Part shown: piece by piece, positions 41,300 to 49,772 of the stretch | Position numbering within the stretch: the stretch's first letter is position 1 | Layout: each line of letters begins with the position of its first letter | Virus record (IMG/VR): IMGVR_UViG_3300031823_000004 | Coordinates: 17,341-81,340 of that record | DNA length: 64,000 bases | DNA from: a virus | Strand: one strand, 5' to 3' | Made by a program: the position numbers and the translations under genes | The notes under the pieces: model-generated | What the model was told of the DNA's origin: nothing | Seen by the model: the letters and a program-made list of their open reading frames with translations, nothing else | The model's database searches: none

Positions 41300-42159
41300 T
41301 GAAGTACGCCGTCCGGTGTGCGCTGGAACGTCCGCCCTATCGCCTTTTCCATGTTGCGCCGGTGCATCATGGCATGCGCCATAACGTCAGCCATCCCAGC
41401 CGGGTAACCGCGGCACTTTTCAAAATGACTGCGGTAGCCGTGCAGGCTCGGGTACTCCTGCGCACGGCAGCCCGGGCAGTCAGCCGCCGCGTACACGTCG
41501 GCCATCGTCTGGGGTACTGCCAGGATCGCCGACAGCGGCGGCCCGTGCGGCTCGGCCTTGGCAAGGTCCGCCAGATAGGCCTTGGCCGTGACGATCCGCG
41601 CCGGGGATGTGAGTGCTGTGTTTTTCGGTGTACGGGTGAACGCCAGCCCCGTCCATTCGATCGACTTGATAACGAAACGCGTCGCCGCGGAGCCCGGGCA
41701 CTCCCCCTTGGTGCAGTCGTCCAGGTCCATAGGAAAGCCGTAGATCGACGAGTACCAAAGGACCGGCGGGTCTCGCCGCAGGCTGTCCCATAGCTCGTCA
41801 GCGTGGCCTGGAACCCCGTCGAGCGACTTGCTGATCTCCCCCTTGACGAACGTACGGCCACCGGGCGCGGCAGTAACCTCCAGCGGCCGCCCGACGATCC
41901 ACGACGCCGGATTGGCGATCGGTGGGATCATCCGGTGACCCAGATCGGACCGGTGCTCGATATCGAAGTGACCGTACCGGACGAAATTGTCGGCCGCGTC
42001 CAGCAACGCTTTCTGCAATACAATATCGCCGTCCAGGTCTTTTTCCTCGGTTGAACTCTCTACCGAGACGATACGCCGACCGTCGCTGTCAGGCGCGTAC
42101 GCTTTGACCAGCGCGGGAAAGCGCGCGACGATGGCGCGATCAAGCAGGTCCAGTTCCAT
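41296..42159 (-). CDS. Putative prohead protease
   Basis: A 287-residue protein upstream of scaffold and capsid, the protease position. The core resembles prohead serine proteases: VSVESSTEEKDLDGDIV (34-50), a likely catalytic His in YGHFDIEHRSDLG, the strand SASWIVG-like PASWIVGRPLEVTA, and VLWYSSIYGFPM with a possible Ser nucleophile, followed by IEWTGLAFTRTPKN. A C-terminal CPGCRAQEYPSLHGYRSHFE then KCRG gives a C-x-x-C...H...C zinc-finger-like tail, an unusual addition. The start at 42159 is chosen because the upstream frame is not protein-like. Confidence 0.55.
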   Translation of the reverse strand: MELDLLDRAIVARFPALVKAYAPDSDGRRIVSVESSTEEKDLDGDIVLQKALLDAADNFVRYGHFDIEHRSDLGHRMIPPIANPASWIVGRPLEVTAAPGGRTFVKGEISKSLDGVPGHADELWDSLRRDPPVLWYSSIYGFPMDLDDCTKGECPGSAATRFVIKSIEWTGLAFTRTPKNTALTSPARIVTAKAYLADLAKAEPHGPPLSAILAVPQTMADVYAAADCPGCRAQEYPSLHGYRSHFEKCRGYPAGMADVMAHAMMHRRNMEKAIGRTFQRTPDGVLQ

Positions 42160-42258
42160 CGGAATACGATTGCAAAAAAGCGGCTGTCCGCCTATGCAGA
42201 GCGCACGGCTTCGGCCGCTCGTGGGGTCGTCGAGTAGCGCATCCGGCGGCAACCACCG

Positions 42259-42288
42259 CCCCTGTGACCCGGATCCAGGTCACAGGGG
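42259..42288. promoter_or_regulatory. Palindromic operator candidate
   Basis: An 11-bp inverted repeat, CCCCTGTGACC (42259-42269) and GGTCACAGGGG (42278-42288), separated by eight bases, in the gap between the leftward protease gene and the rightward gene at 42312. No T-run follows it, so an operator is more likely than a terminator. Confidence 0.4.
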
Positions 42289-42311
42289 AGTACCTCCAGG
42301 GAGTAGCAGCT

Positions 42312-42653
42312 ATGGGCCTCGGCATCGTAACAGCATCCAACTGCTTCAGCGAACCTGTCATACAGCGTTCCCTGCCGCCGGAGCATCGGATCCTTGGCGT
42401 CAAAGCCGGTCCGCACTGCACCGACTACCTGATCGAAGGACCGTTGATGCCAACCGCCGAACCGGCGGAAAACGTGTCGCTTCTGTTCACGATGAACCAG
42501 CGCGACAACCGATTTTACCTCACTGGACAGGTAACCTACCCTCGCAGCCCGGTATCCACCAGTTGGGCTATCGGCGACTGGCCGTCGATGGCTGCTTACC
42601 AAAAGGAAATCGAATACTTAAACCGTAAAGCTGAAGTCGCTTTTATAAGCTGA
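42312..42653 (+). CDS. Hypothetical protein on opposite strand to late operon
   Basis: A 113-residue protein on the plus strand within the leftward operon. Sequence: MGLGIVTASNCFSEPVIQRS, then ILGVKAGPHCTDYLIEGPLM and FTMNQRDNRFYLTGQVTYP, consistent with a small mixed fold with two Cys. GGGAG lies eight bases before ATG 42312; an earlier GTG at 42264 lies inside the palindrome and is less likely. With the next gene it makes a two-gene rightward pair next to the palindrome at 42259-42288, which could regulate it. Function unknown. Confidence 0.45.
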   Translation: MGLGIVTASNCFSEPVIQRSLPPEHRILGVKAGPHCTDYLIEGPLMPTAEPAENVSLLFTMNQRDNRFYLTGQVTYPRSPVSTSWAIGDWPSMAAYQKEIEYLNRKAEVAFIS

Positions 42654-42656
42654 AAA

Positions 42657-42911
42657 ATGAGACTGACTGTGGCAAAACTGGAAATAGCGGGTCATCTGTT
42701 TGATATAAGCGCGTTCGGTCCGATCCGCTGCATCAAACCGAATTGCCAAATAGAGGGCGGTGCTCTCTACACCGACGTGCTGGGCATGCAGAAAAGCAAC
42801 GTCGGCAAAAGCGGCCCTGTCTCTCTGTGCCACTACGGCGCGACAAGCGATGCCGAATACCTTAGCGTGCTGAACGAACTGGAGCGCATAAGCGCTTCGT
42901 TCAAAAGCTAA
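42657..42911 (+). CDS. Hypothetical protein
   Basis: An 84-residue protein three bases after the previous stop and on the same strand. It has three Cys and mixed charge (GHLFDISAFGPIRCIKPNCQ; YLSVLNELERISASFKS). Its 3' end overlaps the stop of the leftward gene at 42908 by four bases, so the two transcripts converge. No family or motif is recognised. Weak SD; translation may rely on coupling with the preceding gene. Confidence 0.4.
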   Translation: MRLTVAKLEIAGHLFDISAFGPIRCIKPNCQIEGGALYTDVLGMQKSNVGKSGPVSLCHYGATSDAEYLSVLNELERISASFKS

Positions 42912-43294
42912 ATCGACCCATCCTGCCGCGTCATCGCATCAACGACATCGCGGTACTCATGGATGGTGTACGGGTCTTCGCCTGGCCCGTGAAGCGGCGC
43001 AAAGGGCCGCTCGTCGCCGATCTGGAACCACTCGCCCATCTCGTGGTTTTCCAGCGCGAGGCACCTGTCGAATACCCAGCGCCGCCATGACCGTTCATTG
43101 TAAGTAACTGTCGGCACCGGGAAGAAGTGGCGCACCGTAAACCGCCGACCATGCGGATCACGTGCGTCCAGACCCGGCACTTTGATGACCAGCCGCAGCG
43201 CACCATCCTCGTCGACCAGCTTGAAAGTCCAGCCCGGCTTGCAAGTCACGGTAGCGACCAGGGTCTCCAGGATATCGAATGTGTTATCGGCCAT
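42908..43294 (-). CDS. Hypothetical protein
   Basis: A 128-residue protein with a clear mixed alpha/beta sequence: VTCKPGWTFKLVDEDGALRL then VIKVPGLDARDPHGRRFTVR, and an HFFPVP strand with a Trp/Arg-rich region (ERSWRRWVFDRCLALENHEM). The pattern resembles small phage proteins of unknown function that occur in the head/packaging part of tailed phages. It converges with the plus-strand gene at 42657. I cannot name the function. Confidence 0.5.
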   Translation of the reverse strand: MADNTFDILETLVATVTCKPGWTFKLVDEDGALRLVIKVPGLDARDPHGRRFTVRHFFPVPTVTYNERSWRRWVFDRCLALENHEMGEWFQIGDERPFAPLHGPGEDPYTIHEYRDVVDAMTRQDGSI

Positions 43295-43296
43295 GA

Positions 43297-43494
43297 TTAG
43301 AAAGCCCCCTGTTTTGGCTTTATGACAGCGCTATCGAACTTCTGTTTTCGGCTGGCGATAAGCGCATCCCGTGCTTCCGGTGTCATGGCAGCACAGGTTG
43401 TACAGTGCATCCGCGGGTATGCGTCACCTGTCGTGCATGTCTTGTGGCCGCATTCCCAGTACTCGACATCTGAACCCGTACGTGTCCAGCCCAT
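43297..43494 (-). CDS. Small zinc-ribbon protein
   Basis: A 65-residue protein with five Cys and several His in two motifs (WECGHKTCTTGD and PRMHCTTCAAM), most likely one zinc ribbon. AGGAG lies seven bases before the ATG. It lies two bases upstream of the next leftward gene's start. It may be a small regulatory or virion protein; no family is recognised. Confidence 0.5.
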   Translation of the reverse strand: MGWTRTGSDVEYWECGHKTCTTGDAYPRMHCTTCAAMTPEARDALIASRKQKFDSAVIKPKQGAF

Positions 43495-43510
43495 CGCGAT
43501 AACTCCTGCG

Positions 43511-44164
43511 CTAATCTGCCTCCATCGGCGCAAAAGCCGCCACCGCGCCAAGCTGGGATGGTATCCAGGCCTCCAGCGAATCACGCCGCCCTTCGCCCAC
43601 CGCAAACACCGTTCCGGATAGCACCGGCGACAGCGCCTCTTCGCAACGGTCGAGCCATTCGTCCACCGGCCGCCGACCAAGCTGATAGGCACACCACGCC
43701 ACAGTGTAGCGCGGCCCGGCCACCTCATTGATAAACCATTCCATGACCTTTTCGCCGTGACGGGAGTGGTGCCGGGCGTGAAACGCCACCTCGATCATCA
43801 GATCGCGCAGGTTCGCCATCGCCACGTAGTTCAGTTGCATCCGCCCGACAAAGCGGCAATCCGGACAGGCGCAGACACTCCAGCGGTGCCCGGGCGGCAC
43901 CAGGCGCATTGCCCGTGCCAACTCCTCCCGCCGCCGCACCCATTCGACACACACCGCGCAGCCGCAGGCGTCGTCGGTATCGAGCATGGTCGCATGGTCG
44001 AGCGGCGCCATCGGCCGCGGCAACACGCGTAACTCATTGGACGAACTGTTCGCCATATAGGCGCCCAGCATGGCGTCGATCTGCGCTGCCTCGCTTTGCA
44101 GGGCGAACCAGCGCACTGCCAAGCCGCTGACGACAGGGTCAAGGGACGGAAGCATGGGCGCCAT
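43511..44164 (-). CDS. Hypothetical Cys/His-rich protein
   Basis: A 217-residue protein with a Cys-rich first half (DACGCAVCVEW at about 65-75; CACPDCRFVG) that could bind zinc, then helical, Trp- and His-containing sequence (MIEVAFHARHHSRHGEKVME; AWCAYQLGRRPVDEWLDRCE). It starts inside the 3' end of the winged-helix gene (26-base overlap). ATG 44155 (MLPSLDPVV) is an alternative start. Nothing shows the role; it lies between protease and glycosyltransferase genes. Confidence 0.5.
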   Translation of the reverse strand: MAPMLPSLDPVVSGLAVRWFALQSEAAQIDAMLGAYMANSSSNELRVLPRPMAPLDHATMLDTDDACGCAVCVEWVRRREELARAMRLVPPGHRWSVCACPDCRFVGRMQLNYVAMANLRDLMIEVAFHARHHSRHGEKVMEWFINEVAGPRYTVAWCAYQLGRRPVDEWLDRCEEALSPVLSGTVFAVGEGRRDSLEAWIPSQLGAVAAFAPMEAD

Positions 44165-44585
44165 TCAGCGGTGCACCGACCGGCCAGTAGCGCCGATCGG
44201 TTTCCGACACTCTGTCTACGATTTGCGTGCGATGCGTGAGCGCGACACGGAGGGCCCCTAGCGTGCGCGCGGCGTCCTCCGGCACCAGGATGCAGTAAGC
44301 CTCATGCAGCGCCTTGATATCCAGCGGACCACGCTCCAGCAGGATTTCCTTCACCTTGTCGGCCAGCATGTCCCGCTTCGAAACAGGCCTGGACTCCGTC
44401 TTCGATTCGGCCTTCGGCGCGCTCGTCGCCTTCGCCCGGGCGCCTTCGTACATGGTAAAGAAAGCGTCCAGCGAGACGATTTCCCGGCCGATTTCGATCC
44501 GCCGGATCGCCATCTCCCGCACCACCGGATCGGGCGATTCCGCGGCGATCTCCAGTGGGCTCCGTACCCTGTTCATGTCTGCCAT
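44139..44585 (-). CDS. Winged-helix-like hypothetical protein
   Basis: A 148-residue protein. The C-terminal half (SKRDMLADKVKEILLERGPL, DIKALHEAYCILVPEDAART, then LGALRVALTHRTQIVDRVSE) has the spacing of a HARE-HTH/winged helix, ending in RYWPVG as a wing. The N-terminal half is a charged helical segment with Ala/Lys linker. It starts one base after the glycosyltransferase stop (TAG-C-ATG), suggesting reinitiation. It could be a regulator, but virion roles for wHTH-like proteins are known, so the role stays open. Confidence 0.5.
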   Translation of the reverse strand: MADMNRVRSPLEIAAESPDPVVREMAIRRIEIGREIVSLDAFFTMYEGARAKATSAPKAESKTESRPVSKRDMLADKVKEILLERGPLDIKALHEAYCILVPEDAARTLGALRVALTHRTQIVDRVSETDRRYWPVGAPLNGAHASVP

Positions 44586-44586
44586 G

Positions 44587-47500
44587 CTACTCCGCAGCCT
44601 CCATAATCGCCGGTACGATCTCCTCGTACGCAGCCTTCCACGCCCCCAGATCGGACCCAAAACCGAATAGCTCGGCCGCCTTGTCCGGCTGTTCGCTCAG
44701 CCAGGGTGCGACCAGCATCGGGTCGATCGGGTCGATACTGACCGGGATCCCCAGCGCGGCAAGACAGCGCAAGGCCTCGACCGGGGGTGCCGGTCCGGCT
44801 GCGCCGATCAGCGAGCGCAGCACGATCCGGTCGATCCCCAGCCGCTTCAGCCCGGCGGCGATTTCCTTTGGCCGCCGGATATCCCAGCCGTCCAGGTTCG
44901 CCGGTGCCGGTGCGGCCAGCCGCAGCATGAAGCCGTCGAGAACGCCGCAGAACACCGTCTGGCCGACCCGCATCCGGGCCACGGACTGGCCGCTCGCGCC
45001 CGGCATGTCATTGATCGTCAGCACCCGCACCGTGTCCAGGCGAGGCCGCTTTTCATCCCATAGCAGCATGTCGCGGTTCAACCCGGAGATCGTGGCGCCG
45101 CCCTGCGCCGTCGCAACAGCCAGGCAGGGGTGCCAGTACGGATCGGCGTCCGGCCAGCGCGCAGCGAAACGCACATTGTCGTCCGCCAACTGCTTCAGCG
45201 TGTTGGCCTGGTCGTTCGGATTGGTACGCGAGGTGCCTTCCGGGTGCAGCAGTTCCGCCGACATCTCGACGACGTTGCGCAGCCCCAGCTTCCGCAGCTT
45301 CATGCAGAAATCGGTATCCCCGTAATTCAGCGGGAAAACCTTGTCGTCGAAGCCGCCAGCCCGACTGAAGTTTGCACGCGAAACCAGCATGCAGGCACCG
45401 GTCACCGCCTGCGCCTCGTGGTTCAGCATAGCCAGCCAGCCGTTACCGGCCTGACCATTCGGCAGCCCCTTCAACAGGTGCCCGGCGATCCCCTGGTGCA
45501 CCACAACGCCAACGTGTTGCACGATACCGGCAGGGTGGATCAGCCGCGCACCGACAGCGCCGACATCCGGCCGAATCGCATGGCCCATCATCGCGTCGAG
45601 CCAGTACTCCGTGCCGAACTGCACGTCATCGTTGACAAAGCACAGGTACTCGCCATTAATGTGGCGCACCGCCTCATTCATGCAGCCGGACCAGTTGAAC
45701 TTCCCATCCGGCGCTGCCCAGTGGACAGTGCTCACACGCGGATCGTTCTGTGCAGCACCAAGTTCCGGCCAATCACGTTCAGGACCGTTCTGCATCACGA
45801 TGATTTCGAAATTCGGATATCGGGTGTGCTGGCGGATCGTGTTGACGCACGGCTGAATCAGCCGCCCGGCACCAAGCGTCGGTATGATGATCGACACCAG
45901 CGGCGCACAGTTGTCGACATCCCACTTACGCTTTACGGCGAGCGCGCCGGGCAGCATGGGATGCGCGCTGACGTCGATCGCGTCTCCGTAGCGGTGTTCG
46001 ATCGCCATCTGCCGATTGAGCGCCGACATCGCCAACTCTTCCGGGGTCGCCTCGCGAACGATAACCAGCGGCTCCGGGATATGCTGAAAGGCTTTTGCGC
46101 CATGAGTTTCCGCGACAGCCAACACATGGCTGTACAAACTCGTACGGTTTTGCGGAATACCTACTGTATAGCTCATATATCCTACGCGCACTGCGCAGAT
46201 CGGCGTGACGTAATCACGCGCCAAAAACAGTTCCAGATCGAAGTCCGGTTTGAAATCCGGATACACATGACCCTCGGTATTGCGAAATTCATTGTCGCCA
46301 TACACTACCAGAACATCATCAGGCGCACTGGCACAGGCAGCGCGCAGCGTGGCGAGACCGTTCACCCTCCAGTCAACGGTGTCGTCGATGAAAACGACCC
46401 ACTCCGATGTAATGTCCTTCGCGCCGAACACGGCAACAAACAGCGACGCCGCCGCTGCTTTCTCGTAATCCGGGTCCGGCACGTCGCCCTTCAGCGCCGA
46501 CCAGGATGCATAGTCGTGCCCAAAACCAGCCATGCCCGGCTGGGGTCCGGCCCAGCGCATGCGCAGCATGTCGAGTTCGACGTCAAGCCGCTCCTGCTTC
46601 GACAGGTTCTCCACCGGCAGGTTGCCGAGGGCGTTGCCGTAGCCGCGAAGCTGGAGCCGCTGTCCGGCAGCGTGACTGGGCGCGATCGGCACCGACTCGG
46701 ACGCTGCATAGGCATCCGCCGCCTGCATCGTGCGCCAGCCGCGCGCCAGCGCACGCAAGCCCCACTCCATAAGGGACTGCTCCTCATTGCCGCCGCAGCC
46801 CACGGGATCCGGTATGCCGACGTCGGCCAGCGCCCGGGCGGACAGTAAGATGCACGGGCCCGACGGTGCAGCAACCGCAAGACGGCGGCCAGGCAGCATC
46901 GTGCGCAGTGACGCTGTAATCGCCGTGACAAGGTCAGCGGACATCGGCGTCCAGTGTCCATCGCGCGGGAAAGCGTTGGGCCCATCGGAGGCCAGCGGTA
47001 CCACCGCGCCTACCTTATCCCCTTGCATCAGCGTGCCGCGCATTGCGTGCCAGCCCGTCTCGTCGAACACCGTTCCAGACCGCAACCACAACAGGTCAGC
47101 ACCAAGCGAGACAGCAAGGCGGCACGCGTCCTCCAACGAATGCTTGCGACCGGCATTGCGCAGGAAACGCGGCGGCTGACCGCTGGACAGTGCCAGCACC
47201 GTATCCTCCAGCCGCTTGTGGACCGGCCCGGGCACCCAGGCCTTCGCTGTCGCGTCTTTCTTGATCCACGCGTCGACACGCGCGGGCATGAGGCCTTCAA
47301 GCGTATGCGTCGCCAGCACCCATTGCTGGAGCCGATCGGCGGAATGCTGACGGGCTTCTGGTGCGCTGTTGACGAACACCGATATGGCTTTCGTCCAGTC
47401 TTCCGGAGATTCAGCGTAGTGAAACACCGGCGGATCGCCGTCAACGTAAGGCTCAAGCCACTGCACGATGGCGCAGGCACCGGTCATGCCCGCCTCGATC

Positions 47501-48258
47501 AGCCGCAGATTGGACTTGCAGCGGTTGAACCGGTTGCTTTCCAGCGGCGCGAGCACGAGATCCAGGTCAAGCTGCAACAGCTTTGTCTGGTAGTCCTGCG
47601 GCATCACCCCGGGATGGAACTCGACGCGCACCGGCGGATCCTTTGGCTGCATCCCAAAGAACACCCATTCCACCTCGTCGCCGATCTCGGCCATCGCCGG
47701 GCGGATCAGTTCCAGGTCGCCGCCGTGCGAGATACCGCCCGCAAAGCCCACCCGCAGCCGCCCGGACGTCCTGGCGGGCCGCGGCCGCACCGCCTGCGCC
47801 GGCACCGCGTTGGGCACCACCCGTACGTCAGAACAGCCCAACTCCCCGCGGAACCACTCTGCCATCGGCCCGGTTGTCGTGGTCACCCGGTCGCAGACCT
47901 GCGCCGCCACCTTGATCTTCGCAGGCAGGTCAGGCGGCATGAACCCGGCGTGGTACGACGCGGGCGGGATCTCACCCAGATAGTCGTCGAGTTCGTACAC
48001 CAGCATCACGTTGGGCAGGCGCTCCCGGATCGTCTCCATCAGCGCCACCTGGTTCGGGTCGATCCAGCGCTGGAAAACCACCGTATCCGGGCCGATGGCT
48101 TCGATCATCTCGATCGGCCACGCATTGACGTCGATCCGCCCCTCGGCATAGCCGGACATGGCCAGCGACATCAGCGGCACGGCCATGCGGTGAAACCCGC
48201 AGCCGCTCATGTCGCCCGCAAAGCACAGTATGAAAGGTGGCCGCTCGTGACTACGCAC
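44587..48258 (-). CDS. Giant multidomain glycosyltransferase
   Basis: A 1223-residue protein. The N-terminal 340 residues look like a GT-B (GT4-like) unit: GRLRVGFAGGISHGGDLELI (about 165), then DLDLVLAPLESNRFNRCKSN and LRLIEAGMTGACAIVQW. A middle part (about 560-780) has GT-A-like text (WVVFIDDTVDWRVNG). A second clear GT2 unit starts VSIIIPTLGAG (about 786) with EYLCFVNDDVQFG (Asp-Asp about 877) and GGFDDKVFPLNYGDTDFCMK, followed by a C-terminal GT4-like fragment. It should transfer sugars from nucleotide donors. Its place in the portal-protease interval suggests virion glycosylation. GTG start overlaps the previous TAG by one base. Confidence 0.75.
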   Translation of the reverse strand: MRSHERPPFILCFAGDMSGCGFHRMAVPLMSLAMSGYAEGRIDVNAWPIEMIEAIGPDTVVFQRWIDPNQVALMETIRERLPNVMLVYELDDYLGEIPPASYHAGFMPPDLPAKIKVAAQVCDRVTTTTGPMAEWFRGELGCSDVRVVPNAVPAQAVRPRPARTSGRLRVGFAGGISHGGDLELIRPAMAEIGDEVEWVFFGMQPKDPPVRVEFHPGVMPQDYQTKLLQLDLDLVLAPLESNRFNRCKSNLRLIEAGMTGACAIVQWLEPYVDGDPPVFHYAESPEDWTKAISVFVNSAPEARQHSADRLQQWVLATHTLEGLMPARVDAWIKKDATAKAWVPGPVHKRLEDTVLALSSGQPPRFLRNAGRKHSLEDACRLAVSLGADLLWLRSGTVFDETGWHAMRGTLMQGDKVGAVVPLASDGPNAFPRDGHWTPMSADLVTAITASLRTMLPGRRLAVAAPSGPCILLSARALADVGIPDPVGCGGNEEQSLMEWGLRALARGWRTMQAADAYAASESVPIAPSHAAGQRLQLRGYGNALGNLPVENLSKQERLDVELDMLRMRWAGPQPGMAGFGHDYASWSALKGDVPDPDYEKAAAASLFVAVFGAKDITSEWVVFIDDTVDWRVNGLATLRAACASAPDDVLVVYGDNEFRNTEGHVYPDFKPDFDLELFLARDYVTPICAVRVGYMSYTVGIPQNRTSLYSHVLAVAETHGAKAFQHIPEPLVIVREATPEELAMSALNRQMAIEHRYGDAIDVSAHPMLPGALAVKRKWDVDNCAPLVSIIIPTLGAGRLIQPCVNTIRQHTRYPNFEIIVMQNGPERDWPELGAAQNDPRVSTVHWAAPDGKFNWSGCMNEAVRHINGEYLCFVNDDVQFGTEYWLDAMMGHAIRPDVGAVGARLIHPAGIVQHVGVVVHQGIAGHLLKGLPNGQAGNGWLAMLNHEAQAVTGACMLVSRANFSRAGGFDDKVFPLNYGDTDFCMKLRKLGLRNVVEMSAELLHPEGTSRTNPNDQANTLKQLADDNVRFAARWPDADPYWHPCLAVATAQGGATISGLNRDMLLWDEKRPRLDTVRVLTINDMPGASGQSVARMRVGQTVFCGVLDGFMLRLAAPAPANLDGWDIRRPKEIAAGLKRLGIDRIVLRSLIGAAGPAPPVEALRCLAALGIPVSIDPIDPMLVAPWLSEQPDKAAELFGFGSDLGAWKAAYEEIVPAIMEAAE

Positions 48259-48611
48259 TACGAAAACTCCCTGTTGATGGCGAAGATATCGAGTTCCGGC
48301 TTCGACGGTTGCTCATGCGTCAGCAGCACCGGCACTACACGTTTACCGCCGTGATTGTCGATAAACCACATTGGAACACCGACTGGCCTGTAAAATACCA
48401 GCCTGTCCTGCACATCGTCCGGCACAGGATGTTCCGTTTTGACGGTTATGCACGGGCAAACAGCCCACGCAACACCAGCCTCCGCTGCCTGCGAGTCCAG
48501 ACCATAGTCATAGCCGACCACGATAGTGCCGACCGACGGCTTAACCTCTCGCAGGCAATCGACAAGATCGCTGTACGTCAGCGTGTCGCCCTTCGGCCGT
48601 GTCCAGGTCAT
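48258..48611 (-). CDS. Hypothetical protein
   Basis: A 117-residue protein with an N-terminal helical/beta part (TLTYSDLVDCLREVKPSVGT) and a Cys-containing middle (AGVAWAVCPCITVKTEHPVP), ending in VVPVLLTHEQPSKPELDIFA. It overlaps the start of the glycosyltransferase gene by one base and the upstream gene by four (ATGA). It could be an accessory of the glycosyltransferase. No family is recognised. Confidence 0.5.
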   Translation of the reverse strand: MTWTRPKGDTLTYSDLVDCLREVKPSVGTIVVGYDYGLDSQAAEAGVAWAVCPCITVKTEHPVPDDVQDRLVFYRPVGVPMWFIDNHGGKRVVPVLLTHEQPSKPELDIFAINREFS

Positions 48612-49246
48612 GCGCCGATCCTCTTCAGACCGATCTTTTCCAGTTCGGCGTCTTCGACGAAAGACACCATATTGACCGCGAACTCGCGCGCCATCTCCGG
48701 GGTCATCGTGCGGAACGACCAATCAGCGGGCAGCAACAGCAACCATCCGTTGGGGTTTGCCTCGCGCACCTTGCGCGACAGTTCCGCTATACCGCCGCTA
48801 GCGTCCAGCAGTGCACCAGGGTCCGGCACACCCAGCCGCAGGATCGTCAGGCCATCCGCAGGAGCGTGATGCACCTCGGCCAATGCACCGGCCAGGGGAT
48901 CGTCGAGGCATAGCCGGGCTGTACCGACATAAAGGGTGCCCTTGGTCAAACCGTGCGACTTCAGGTCGTCAACCGCGCAGTCGATATGCAGCACAGCGCG
49001 TTCGAACCACGATTCAGACGCAACAGCCTGCATCTGCGGGTCAAGCTGCTCGACCAGCGCGTCATCGACCAGTTTTGCCGAGACCACAACGCCGATAACG
49101 CTGCCATCGCTGTCGTTGACCGCCAGCCCGACAACGTCTTTCGCCGCCTGCTCCATAGCCGCAGGCGAAAGCGGTGAAACGTCAGACGTGAAGTCCTCCC
49201 GCACGATGTCACCGGTCGACAGCGTCAGTTCCAGGTACTTGCTCAT
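48608..49246 (-). CDS. Hypothetical protein
   Basis: A 212-residue protein with a regular alpha/beta pattern: LELTLSTGDIVREDFTSDV, VVGLAVNDSDGSVIGVVVSA, ARLCLDDPLAGALAEVHHAP, TILRLGVPDPGALLDASGGI, and a C-terminal helix AREFAVNMVSFVEDAELEKI. The mixed strands could form a Rossmann-like domain. It has four-base overlaps at both ends with neighbours, so it is part of one coupled cluster of five genes between portal and glycosyltransferase. Function unknown. Confidence 0.5.
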   Translation of the reverse strand: MSKYLELTLSTGDIVREDFTSDVSPLSPAAMEQAAKDVVGLAVNDSDGSVIGVVVSAKLVDDALVEQLDPQMQAVASESWFERAVLHIDCAVDDLKSHGLTKGTLYVGTARLCLDDPLAGALAEVHHAPADGLTILRLGVPDPGALLDASGGIAELSRKVREANPNGWLLLLPADWSFRTMTPEMAREFAVNMVSFVEDAELEKIGLKRIGA

Positions 49247-49488
49247 GCAGACAGTCCATCTCCCAGTCCGCGCATAAGATGCGGGTATTTCGGATCCAGC
49301 TTGCAGCCCTCCAGCAGGACACGGCACGCTTCAGCGCGTGTGCGCCCTCTGTCGGAGAGGCAATACCGCGGACCGCCGGGTATCTTGTCGCGAGGGTCGC
49401 GGTACACGGCAACCGCACGAAACCAGTTACCGTCGGCCTTCACGAAAAGAATGCGCCAGCCAAGACGCGGGTCGATTTCAGTGCTCAT
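49243..49488 (-). CDS. Hypothetical protein
   Basis: An 81-residue basic protein (LGWRILFVKADGNWFRAVAV; then RYCLSDRGRTRAEACRVLLE GCKL split as two segments) with two Cys. Four-base overlaps join it with both neighbours. It looks like a small compact alpha/beta protein; nothing identifies its role. Confidence 0.45.
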   Translation of the reverse strand: MSTEIDPRLGWRILFVKADGNWFRAVAVYRDPRDKIPGGPRYCLSDRGRTRAEACRVLLEGCKLDPKYPHLMRGLGDGLSA

Positions 49489-49772
49489 GCTTCCGTCTTT
49501 TTCTTATTGAAACCCGGCCAGATGTCATCAGCGCTTCCGCCGTGCGCTACATAGCCTGCGATATACTCGCATATATTCACGAGCCCCATCTGACCGCCAC
49601 ACTCCAGGCACGTCACCTTATCGCCAATTTTGGCTATACGGCCGCCGGGGAAGCGGTGCTTGACGCATGCATTCAGCTTGCGATGGTTTTCTTTTACCTT
49701 GTCCCATATAGTCAGTACATCGCCGCGTGACGTGCCGCTGATTCTCGACAACAGTTCCGCACCGTCCGTCAT
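49485..49772 (-). CDS. Hypothetical protein with CxxC
   Basis: A 95-residue protein. Motif CLECGGQMG (about 54-62) is a half zinc-ribbon; together with CVKHRF and ICEYIAGYVAH it may bind a metal. It overlaps the portal stop and the next gene by four bases each, so it is translated with the portal. The role is unknown; small metal-binding partners of portals are not known to me. Confidence 0.45.
   Translation of the reverse strand: MTDGAELLSRISGTSRGDVLTIWDKVKENHRKLNACVKHRFPGGRIAKIGDKVTCLECGGQMGLVNICEYIAGYVAHGGSADDIWPGFNKKKTEA

Noticed and set aside
45130-46848. Long plus-strand frame opposite the glycosyltransferase
   Set aside because: Antisense shadow of a gene with clear GT motifs; composition not protein-like.
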